51,318 bases of DNA, from positions 1 to 51,318 of the forward strand of contig CABUTS010000014.1 in assembly GCA_902494515.1 (NCBI GenBank). Direction: 5' to 3'. The notes beneath the pieces are model-generated. The model did no database searches, was not told the DNA's origin, and saw nothing but the letters and a program-made list of their open reading frames with translations. This DNA comes from an uncultured Muribaculaceae bacterium. Its GTDB lineage: Bacteria; Bacteroidota; Bacteroidia; Bacteroidales; Muribaculaceae. Positions 8,110 to 14,572 of this stretch are shown here, one piece after another. A program made the translations under genes and the position numbers. The first letter of the stretch is position 1. Every line of letters starts with the position of its first letter.

Positions 8110-9135
8110 ATGGCTGGAGATTTCCATCGGCGATGTTTCGACCATGATTATCATGCTCCCTGTATTTATATGATAACTTTCTGTCAGACGCCGGGGTTGT
8201 CGCCATTATGCTCGATTACGCAGGATCCGGCTGCCCGGAAGGTTAAGCCGGTAACTTCCTTTTTCCCTCTGGGGCATCTTATTCTCAATTGCCTCGATAA
8301 AATGGAGCGCGATTTTCCTCAGCTCAAGGTTCTTTGCAGTGTGATAATGCCTGACCATATTCATTTCGAGGTCTGGGTCAGGGAGTATATCGAGAAGCAT
8401 CTCGGCACTATTCTGGGTATTTTCAGCACTAATTGCTCGCAGCGGATGCGCAGCCTGCTCCGTAATCCGGGCAGCATCGACGGTGCCTGGCGCTCCTATT
8501 TCCAGCCTTCGTTCGATCTTTTCGCGCAAGATCCTGAGCTTTCGCTGTTTATCCCGGGCTTCAACGACAAGATTGTCCGCACTCCGGGCGCAAAGGATGC
8601 TTTCTATAACTATATTCTCGATAATCCGCGGCGTTATTTGGTGAAGAAGCTTCATCCAGAATTTTTTTGCAATCAGTTCGACCTGGAGCTCAACGGGCGG
8701 CGCTATGCTCTCTATGGGAATTTCTTTTTGCTCGATAATCCGGTGAAATCCGCGGTGAAGATCAGCCGCAACAAAGCAAAGATGCCGGATCTTCCGGAGC
8801 GAATCAGGGAATGGGAGGAAACGATCCGCTGCGGCGGGGTGCTGGTTTCCCCTTTCATCAACCCCGAGGAGAAGAGGTTCCGCGATATGGCGGCGGAAGG
8901 CAGCGCCGGAATTATTCTGGTTGTGAATTATACTTTTTCGGAGCGCTCGAAGCCTCATAAAACTTTGTTTGAGCTTTGTCAGCAGGGGAGATTGCTCTTT
9001 GTCAGCACCGGAAGGTATGATACGGAGCCGAATCGGGTAACTTACGAGGAGGCTCACGCCATGAATGACATCGCCCTGCAGGTTGCTTCCCTTCAGCCCG
9101 GAGGCTACCGCCTGCTCCCGAGGCAAAAAAGATAG
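8110..9135 (+). CDS. REP-associated tyrosine transposase-like protein with a C-terminal SLOG/DprA-like domain
   Basis: A 341-residue protein. The first ~215 residues resemble RAYT enzymes of the IS200/Y1 HUH class: YMITFCQ near 20, then IMPDHIHFEVWV with the His-x-His metal pair (H83, H85), a helix LGTILGIFSTNCSQRM, and a FYNYILDNPRRY segment with candidate nucleophiles Y166/Y168. Residues ~240-325 look like a Rossmann-type SLOG/DprA-related domain (GGVLVSPFINPEEKRFRDMA, GIILVVNYTFSERSKP, ELCQQGRLLFVS). RAYTs nick single-stranded DNA at REP palindromes. Palindromes of one family lie on both sides, which supports this identity. Codon use is less GC-biased than in its neighbours. The domain fusion is my reading of the motifs. 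The ATG at 8110 is the first in frame. Confidence 0.72.
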   Translation: MAGDFHRRCFDHDYHAPCIYMITFCQTPGLSPLCSITQDPAARKVKPVTSFFPLGHLILNCLDKMERDFPQLKVLCSVIMPDHIHFEVWVREYIEKHLGTILGIFSTNCSQRMRSLLRNPGSIDGAWRSYFQPSFDLFAQDPELSLFIPGFNDKIVRTPGAKDAFYNYILDNPRRYLVKKLHPEFFCNQFDLELNGRRYALYGNFFLLDNPVKSAVKISRNKAKMPDLPERIREWEETIRCGGVLVSPFINPEEKRFRDMAAEGSAGIILVVNYTFSERSKPHKTLFELCQQGRLLFVSTGRYDTEPNRVTYEEAHAMNDIALQVASLQPGGYRLLPRQKR

Positions 9136-9141
9136 GCTACG

Positions 9142-9206
9142 CGGAAAGCTTAACACTTAAGCTACATGGAAAGCTTACGCTTTCCCACACCGACCAAAAC
9201 CATTGG
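9142..9206 (+). repeat. REP-like palindrome C and a partial copy downstream
   Basis: GGAAAGC-TTAC-GCTTTCC at 9168-9185 is identical to palindrome A and is followed by CACACCGACCAAAACC. A partial unit (GCTACGCGGAAAGCTTA) precedes it at about 9137-9153, so the segment looks like a degraded tandem pair. Confidence 0.78.
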
Positions 9207-9297
9207 ATTCGGGGTTTTATTCCATTTTGGGATTCGGGATTTTCCGCCTGGTTTGGACTTTGGGGATTCCATTCAAAAAAGCTATTATTTTCGGAAA

Positions 9298-9975
9298 TTA
9301 TTTTTCGAAGAGGAAGGTGGAGGCGCTGGGGTTGAGGGAGTTGTTGGCGATGACGCGGAGGCCCCGGAGGTCGGGGCGCGACCAGAGGGAGGTGATGTCG
9401 ACCGCGAGGTAGTAGATGCGGACGAAGTTGGGGGAGTTGTCGGGGCGGGAGTTGTAGAGGTAGAGGGTGGGGATGGGGTCTTCTTTGGTCGCGGGGTCGG
9501 CTACGAGGGCGAGTTTGCGGGGTTCGGCGCTGTATGAGAGGCCGATACGCATGTAGATTTTGTGGCCGCCGCGCCAGATGCTGTGAATCTCTACGGGGTC
9601 GTCGTCCCAGCCGTTGAGGGCGTCCTGGTCTTTGGCGATGCTGAGGTCGAGGTTGTTGATTTTGGTGGCACTCCGGAGCGCGATTTCGCCCGACTGGTAG
9701 GGGACGCCGGAGGCCGGGATGTAGGCGATGACGAGGGTTGTGCCCTGCTCGACTTCGCCGAGCGAGCGGCCGGGGGCTTCGAGCACGATGGGGGTGTCGC
9801 TGTCGGGGCGGTAGAGGTTGAATACGGCTGAACCGTTGTCCGAGGCGACGTCCACGAGGTCATAGAGCACCGCGGGATGCGGCTCCTCGGAGCCTTTCGC
9901 GGTGCAGCCCGAGAGGCCCATAAGAACAGTCGCGGAGCAGAGCAGGCTGAGGATGTATTTGAGGAAGTTGTTCAT
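9298..9975 (-). CDS. Lipoprotein, NigD-like
   Basis: A 225-residue secreted lipoprotein of unknown function. The N-terminus is a type II signal (hydrophobic run, then LMGLSGC lipobox, Cys24). The body is predicted mostly beta: an N-terminal small barrel (VFNLYRPDSDTPIVLE...GTTLVIAYIPASG) and a C-terminal domain with DDDPVEIHSIWRGGHKIYMRIGL and a YYLAVDITSLW strand. This two-domain layout matches the NigD-like family of Bacteroidales, named from a bacteriocin-linked operon without a proven biochemical role. It lies 31 bases after the ABC ATPase gene and is the last gene of the lysS run. The family call is from pattern only. Confidence 0.65.
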   Translation of the reverse strand: MNNFLKYILSLLCSATVLMGLSGCTAKGSEEPHPAVLYDLVDVASDNGSAVFNLYRPDSDTPIVLEAPGRSLGEVEQGTTLVIAYIPASGVPYQSGEIALRSATKINNLDLSIAKDQDALNGWDDDPVEIHSIWRGGHKIYMRIGLSYSAEPRKLALVADPATKEDPIPTLYLYNSRPDNSPNFVRIYYLAVDITSLWSRPDLRGLRVIANNSLNPSASTFLFEK

Positions 9976-10006
9976 TCAGAGAACTTTGGTGGGGCGGCCG
10001 GGAGTT

Positions 10007-10675
10007 TCACTTCCCGGATTCCGGGGTGAGGACCTGGCCGTCGGCGAGGCGGACGATGCGGTCGGAGCGGAGGGCGAGAGCTTCGTCGTGGGTGACGATC
10101 ACGAAGGTCTGGCCGCGCTCGCTGCGGAGTTTGAAGAAGAGGTCGTAGAGTTCGCGGCGGTTGGCGGAGTCGAGGCTGCCTGAGGGTTCGTCGGCGAGGA
10201 CGACGTCGGGGTCGCTGATTAGCGCCCGGGCCACGGCTGCGCGCTGACATTCGCCTCCGGAGAGTTGCGCCGGGCGGTGGTCGGCGCGGTCCTTAAGGCC
10301 CAGGTATTCAATCAGTTCGCCGGCTTTGACGAAGGCTTCGCTGCGCTTAACTCCGCCGATAAGGGCGGGCATGGCCACATTCTCCAGCAGCGTGAACTCC
10401 GGGAGGAGCTGGTGGAACTGAAACACGAAGCCGATGTGGCGGTTCCGGAACTTTGCCAGGGCTTTGTCGGGGAGCCGGAAGAGGTCTTCCCCCTCGAACA
10501 GCACCGACCCTGAGGTCGGGCGGCTCAGTGTGCCTAAAATCTGCAGCAGGGTAGATTTCCCGGCACCGGAAGCCCCGACAATGGCGAGGATTTCGCCGCG
10601 GTTCACAGTGAGGTCCACCCCCTTGAGCACCTCAAGGGAGCCGAAACTCTTATGTATATCGCGGGCTTGAATCAT
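10007..10675 (-). CDS. lolD: ABC transporter ATP-binding protein, LolD/MacB type
   Basis: A 222-residue ATPase that would power an inner-membrane ABC complex; LolD drives release of lipoproteins toward the outer membrane. Visible elements are Walker A GASGAGKST (residues ~33-41), Q-loop FQFHQLLPEFT, signature LSGGECQRAAVARAL, Walker B VVLADEPSGSLD and switch VTHDEALA. The LLPEFTLLENVAMPAL text fits the LolD/MacB subgroup. The membrane partner (LolC/E) is not in the window, which is common in Bacteroidetes. It lies 81 bases after gpsA and 31 before the lipoprotein gene. The symbol reflects the subgroup and is not proof of function. Confidence 0.85.
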   Translation of the reverse strand: MIQARDIHKSFGSLEVLKGVDLTVNRGEILAIVGASGAGKSTLLQILGTLSRPTSGSVLFEGEDLFRLPDKALAKFRNRHIGFVFQFHQLLPEFTLLENVAMPALIGGVKRSEAFVKAGELIEYLGLKDRADHRPAQLSGGECQRAAVARALISDPDVVLADEPSGSLDSANRRELYDLFFKLRSERGQTFVIVTHDEALALRSDRIVRLADGQVLTPESGK

Positions 10676-10720
10676 AAAAGGGGGTAAAGGGGTGGAAAGG
10701 CTCCGAGGCGGGGCGCAGCG

Positions 10721-10753
10721 GCTTTTTTGCCACTGTTCAGCCGGCTTGCCGGC
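10721..10753 (-). repeat. 33-bp dispersed repeat, copy 2 (inverted)
   Basis: Reverse complement of 1877-1909 with one mismatch, located in the gap between gpsA and the ABC gene, 3 bases from the gpsA stop. Confidence 0.85.
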
Positions 10754-10756
10754 GGG

Positions 10757-11776
10757 TCAGGTGAGGTTGGCGGCGACGCGGCGGAGGGCCGTTTCGGGGC
10801 GGACGTTTTTGTAGAGGATGTCGTAGACAGCCGCAGCGATGGGCATGTTTACCTGATACTGCTGGTTGATTTCGTGGATGCACTTGGCGCCGTAGTATCC
10901 TTCGGCGGTCTGCTCCATCTCCATCCGTGCGGCCTTCACGGAGTAACCTTTGCCGATCATCGAGCCGAAGTTGTGGTTGCGCGAAAAGCGGGAGTAGGAG
11001 GTCACCAGCAGGTCGCCAAGGTATACGGAGTCGCAGATCTGGCGCGGACGCGGGTTGATGGCGTCGAGGAAGAGCTCCATCTCGCGGATGGCGTTGGACA
11101 CAATCATGGCCAGGAAGTTGTCGCCGCGCTTCATGCCGTGGATAATCCCGGCGGCGATGGCGTAGATATTCTTCATCACGCCGGCGTATTCTATGCCGTC
11201 GACGTCGGTGGAGAGGATGGCGTGGCAGTTGCGCTTGCCGTTGCCGCAGAGTGCGGCGCCGAAAAGCTCGGCCAGACAGATATCCTCGCATCCGACAGTC
11301 AGGTAGGAGGGGCGGTCGAGGGCCACCTCCTCGGCGTGGCAGGGTCCCGAAACCACGAGGGTATGGTCGCGGCGGACGCCGAATTTTTCCATCATGTAGT
11401 CGGTGGTGAGCACATTTTCGTCGGGGACGATACCCTTCACGGCTGTCACCACATATTTCCCGGAGATGTCGACGGCGAGCTTCTCTAGATGGCTCTTGAA
11501 GTAGGGTGAAGGCATCACCAGCATCAGCGTGTCGGCCTCCGAAGCCACCTTGTTGATGTCGGAGGAGAACTCGATCCGCTTGGTATCGAACTCAACGTCA
11601 GTAAGATACGCCGGGTTGTGGCCAAGGCGCAAAAATTCCTCGATGCGGTCGTCGCGGCGCATATACCAGAGAATAGACTCGTTGTTGGCCAGCAGCAGCT
11701 TTGCCAGGGCTGTGGCCCAGCTGCCGCCGCCCATCACGGCTATGCGTCCCGGAAATGTATTGCAAGGCGTACTCAT
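10757..11776 (-). CDS. gpsA: NAD(P)-dependent glycerol-3-phosphate dehydrogenase
   Basis: A 339-residue cytosolic enzyme that reduces dihydroxyacetone phosphate to sn-glycerol-3-phosphate for phospholipid synthesis. The N-terminal Rossmann loop IAVMGGGSWATALAKLLL (residues ~13-30) is followed by VMPSPYF, the TAVKGI segment and the catalytic helix region GVMKNIYAIAAGIIHGMKRGDNF with the conserved lysine. The C-terminal part has YLGDLLVTSYSRFSRNHNFG. Length is normal. It follows lysS by 53 bases on the same strand, an arrangement that fits co-transcription. Confidence 0.96.
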   Translation of the reverse strand: MSTPCNTFPGRIAVMGGGSWATALAKLLLANNESILWYMRRDDRIEEFLRLGHNPAYLTDVEFDTKRIEFSSDINKVASEADTLMLVMPSPYFKSHLEKLAVDISGKYVVTAVKGIVPDENVLTTDYMMEKFGVRRDHTLVVSGPCHAEEVALDRPSYLTVGCEDICLAELFGAALCGNGKRNCHAILSTDVDGIEYAGVMKNIYAIAAGIIHGMKRGDNFLAMIVSNAIREMELFLDAINPRPRQICDSVYLGDLLVTSYSRFSRNHNFGSMIGKGYSVKAARMEMEQTAEGYYGAKCIHEINQQYQVNMPIAAAVYDILYKNVRPETALRRVAANLT

Positions 11777-11829
11777 GTCACGGAATGATTGAAAATATGT
11801 CTCAAAGTCAGAGTTTTGGAATCAGAGAA

Positions 11830-13638
11830 TCAGGCTTCGGGAGCTTCGGGAGCCTTGGGAGCGGCGGGAGCCTTGGGAGCGGCGGCTTCGGCGGCGGCAA
11901 CCCAGGCCTTGATCTGGTCGGGCTGCGGGTTCTTAAGGCCTAATTTGAACTTCTTGTTGATGCCGAGAAGTTCCTGCTGGAGCTTGCCGGGAACAGCCGA
12001 AGCGAGGGCCTCGACAGTCTGGCAGCCGGCCTTCCGGACGGGAGCTACCCATTCCTCGGGAACGCCCAGGGCGGTGAAAGCCTCGTCCTTGTCGCGGCGC
12101 GGAGCCTTCTCGGGACGCATCTGCGGGAAGAGAAGCACCTCCTGAATGGTGGTCTGACCGGTCATCAGCATCACCAGACGGTCCATGCCGATACCCATGC
12201 CGGATGTCGGGGGCATACCGTATTCCAGAGCACGGATGAAGTCGTGGTCGATGATCATGGCCTCGTCGTCGCCCTTCTCCGATAGGCGCATCTGCTCCAC
12301 GAAACGTTCGTACTGGTCGATCGGGTCGTTGAGCTCGGAGTAGGCGTTGGCCAGCTCCTTGCCGTTGACCATCAGCTCGAAACGCTCGGTAAGCTCGGGG
12401 TTGTCGCGGTGGCGCTTGGTCAGCGGCGACATCTCGATGGGGTAGTCGATGATGAAGGTAGGCTGGATGTAGGTACCCTCGCAGGTCTCGCCGAAGATTT
12501 CGTCGATGAGCTTACCCTTGCCCATGGTGTCGTCGACCTCGATGCCCATCTTGCGGGCGGCGGCGCGGAGTTCATCCTCGCTCTTGCCGTTGATGTCGAA
12601 GCCGGTGTGCTCCAGGATGGCGTCGCGCATGGTTACGCGGGGGAAGGGGGCCTTGAAGGAGATTACGTTGTCGCCGACCTTGACTGAATCGGTGCCGTTC
12701 ACCTCCATGCAGATGCGCTCGAGCATCTTCTCGGTGAAGGTCATCATCCAGTTGTAGTCCTTGTAGCTCACGTAGATTTCCATGCAGGTGAACTCGGGGT
12801 TGTGGGTGCGGTCCATACCCTCGTTGCGGAAGTTCTTCGAGAACTCATATACACCCTCGAAGCCGCCGACAATCAGGCGCTTGAGGTAGAGTTCGTCGGC
12901 GATACGCATATACAGGGGTATGTCGAGGGCGTTGTGGTGGGTGATGAACGGCCGGGCCGAGGCTCCGCCGGGAATCGGCTGCAGGATGGGGGTCTCGACC
13001 TCCATGTAGCCGTGTTCGTTGAAGTAGTTGCGCATCGAGTTGAAGACCTTGGTGCGCTTGATGAAGATATCCTTGACGCCGTCGTTGACAACCAGGTCCA
13101 CATAGCGGCGGCGGTAGCGGAGCTCGGGGTCATCGAAGGCGTCGTAGGTAACGCCGTCCTTGACCTTAACGATGGGGAGCGGACGGAGCGACTTGCTCAG
13201 CACCGTAAGGGTGCGGGCATGCACCGAGATTTCGCCGGTCTGGGTGCGGAAGACGTAACCCTCCACGCCGACGAAGTCGCCGATGTCGAGCAGCTTCTTG
13301 AACACGGTGTTGTAGAGTTCCTTGTCCTCGCCGGGGCAGATTTCGTCGCGGTTCACATAAACCTGGATTCGGCCGGTGGCGTCCTGCAGCTCCATGAACG
13401 AAGCCTTTCCCATGATTCGGCGGCCCATTACGCGGCCGGCGATCACCACCTCGCGGGGTGCTACGAGGGGTTTCCCCTCGGCGTCGGTTTCGGGGTCGCG
13501 GAAGTTCTCGCGGATCTCTTTGGCGTGAGCGTTCACCGGGAATTCGGCTGCGGGATACGGATCGATGCCCATGGCGCGCATCTGGTCGAGGGAGCCGCGC
13601 CTTACAATCTCCTGTTCGCTTAATTCAAGAATATTCAT
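11830..13638 (-). CDS. lysS: Lysyl-tRNA synthetase, class II
   Basis: A 602-residue enzyme that charges tRNA-Lys. It has the OB-fold anticodon-binding domain (about 55-180, VIAGRVMGRRIMGKASFMELQD), motif 1 near 200-225, motif 2 FRNEGMDRTHNPEFTCMEIY near 270 and motif 3 GMGIGMDRLVMLMTG near 490. It is ~100 residues longer than E. coli LysS because of a C-terminal extension: a helical segment (EEWVAPVRKAGCQTVEALASAVPGKL) and an Ala/Pro/Lys-rich end. Similar extensions are known in Bacteroidetes LysS. It is first in the minus-strand run lysS-gpsA-ABC-lipoprotein, with a TAACTTTG box about 86 bases upstream. Confidence 0.97.
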   Translation of the reverse strand: MNILELSEQEIVRRGSLDQMRAMGIDPYPAAEFPVNAHAKEIRENFRDPETDAEGKPLVAPREVVIAGRVMGRRIMGKASFMELQDATGRIQVYVNRDEICPGEDKELYNTVFKKLLDIGDFVGVEGYVFRTQTGEISVHARTLTVLSKSLRPLPIVKVKDGVTYDAFDDPELRYRRRYVDLVVNDGVKDIFIKRTKVFNSMRNYFNEHGYMEVETPILQPIPGGASARPFITHHNALDIPLYMRIADELYLKRLIVGGFEGVYEFSKNFRNEGMDRTHNPEFTCMEIYVSYKDYNWMMTFTEKMLERICMEVNGTDSVKVGDNVISFKAPFPRVTMRDAILEHTGFDINGKSEDELRAAARKMGIEVDDTMGKGKLIDEIFGETCEGTYIQPTFIIDYPIEMSPLTKRHRDNPELTERFELMVNGKELANAYSELNDPIDQYERFVEQMRLSEKGDDEAMIIDHDFIRALEYGMPPTSGMGIGMDRLVMLMTGQTTIQEVLLFPQMRPEKAPRRDKDEAFTALGVPEEWVAPVRKAGCQTVEALASAVPGKLQQELLGINKKFKLGLKNPQPDQIKAWVAAAEAAAPKAPAAPKAPEAPEA

Positions 13639-13723
13639 CGTAAATATCTAAATTCAAAAGACACAATTATCTATAAGAGCCATTCAGGAATCTGAAAAGC
13701 TACCCATAAATATACTTCTTTTG

Positions 13724-13731
13724 CAAAGTTA
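13724..13731 (-). promoter_or_regulatory. -7 box of lysS
   Basis: Minus-strand TAACTTTG matches TAnnTTTG and is followed by C-A, as in many Bacteroidetes promoters. The predicted leader is about 80 bases. Confidence 0.55.
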
Positions 13732-13787
13732 CGAAAAATTCCCCCAACCTCCCTAATATTCCGGCAAAAATCTCAAAAAAATACCCC

Positions 13788-13826
13788 GCCGGGGGGCCGG
13801 AGGGGCACGCCGGGGGGCCGGAGGGG
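13788..13826. repeat. GC-rich 18-bp direct repeat
   Basis: GCCGGGGGGCCGGAGGGG occurs at 13788-13805 and 13809-13826 (period 21, identical), between the lysS leader and the PepSY-like gene end. Each copy contains a GGCC palindrome. Confidence 0.8.
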
Positions 13827-13909
13827 ATGAATCGTAAGTTATCAGGGCTGGCGCCCCGGGCAGGGCGGGCTGCCTGAGCGGTGGGCGCCGATGTCAGCGG
13901 GGCATCGGC

Positions 13910-14362
13910 TTATGCATCCTGCATTACCACGGACTTGAACGAGCCGAGGAGGTCGAATTTCAGCTGGAGCTGGTCCGACAGCCCGATTTCGTAGCCCGAA
14001 GAGGTCTTGCGGATGCTCACGATGCTGACATCCGGATAGTTCTTGGCCACGTAGCTGCGGATTCTCTTCGGGATAAGTTCCTCGGGCACAGCCTTTTTGC
14101 CGCAGTCCACCGACTTCCATTTCCCCTTGTTGGAGAATTCGATGGTGGTGCCGTTGGTGAGGCGCACATCGTAGTCGGTTTTCTTCAGCAGGTGGCGGTC
14201 GATTTTGATGAGGCTCACCTTGGCCTTGGGGAAATACTGTTCGAGCATCTGCTGCGCCTCCTCGGGGAGTTTGTCGCGGTCGATGACGTAGCTGTCTATG
14301 AAGGCATACGATGCCGACACTGACAGCACCATCATCATGATCAACAATGCGATTTTCTTCAT
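13910..14362 (-). CDS. Secreted PepSY-like (BLIP-fold) protein
   Basis: A 150-residue exported protein of unknown function. The start is set at the MKKIALLIMMMVLSVSASYA signal peptide; an in-frame TTG further upstream lies inside a simple repeat and was not used. The mature part holds two similar alpha/beta units: LPEEAQQMLEQYFPKAKVSLIK...DYDVRLTNGTTIEFSNKGKWKSV and LIPKRIRSYVAKNYPDVSIVSI...GYEIGLSDQLQLKFDLLGSFKSV. This is the PepSY-like family common in Bacteroidales, usually 140-160 residues with two repeats. A hairpin (14390-14410) sits in its leader. It is downstream of the hybrid sensor gene on the same strand but 210 bases away. Confidence 0.85.
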   Translation of the reverse strand: MKKIALLIMMMVLSVSASYAFIDSYVIDRDKLPEEAQQMLEQYFPKAKVSLIKIDRHLLKKTDYDVRLTNGTTIEFSNKGKWKSVDCGKKAVPEELIPKRIRSYVAKNYPDVSIVSIRKTSSGYEIGLSDQLQLKFDLLGSFKSVVMQDA

Positions 14363-14389
14363 GTTTTCAGAGTTTTGCGTGACTGACTG

Positions 14390-14410
14390 CCGCCCGGTTT
14401 TCCCGGGCGG
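14390..14410 (-). other. Hairpin in the leader of the PepSY-like gene
   Basis: CCGCCCGG and CCGGGCGG form a perfect 8-bp stem around a 5-base loop, 28 bases upstream of the start codon. There is no T-run on either side, so it is more likely a leader structure than a terminator. Confidence 0.45.
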
Positions 14411-14462
14411 ATTAAATTCAGTCTTATAACACGCGGATACTCTGTTTGGTTTTGAGAGGGGA

Positions 14463-14532
14463 GAGGCAAGAGGCAAGAGGCAAGAGGCAAGAGGCAAGAG
14501 GCAAGAGGCAAGAGGCAAGAGGCAAGAGGTAA
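14463..14532. repeat. Heptanucleotide tandem repeat (GAGGCAA)9
   Basis: Nine perfect copies of GAGGCAA (14463-14525) are followed by one GAGGTAA variant and a degenerate purine-rich tail to about 14570. The array fills the space between the hybrid sensor stop and the PepSY-like leader. Confidence 0.95.
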
Positions 14533-14572
14533 GAGGGGAGAGGTAAGAGAGAAGAGAGGGTAAGAGAGGGGA

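Noticed and set aside
10007..13638. Horizontal transfer of the lysS-gpsA-ABC run
   Set aside because: Composition and codon use match the housekeeping neighbours, and the genes are typical single-copy core genes.
14363..14518. Upstream TTG-initiated extension of the PepSY-like protein into the GAGGCAA array
   Set aside because: It would bury the signal peptide behind ~50 residues of repeat-coded Leu/Ala/Ser/Cys text. The ATG at 14362 starts a clean signal peptide.
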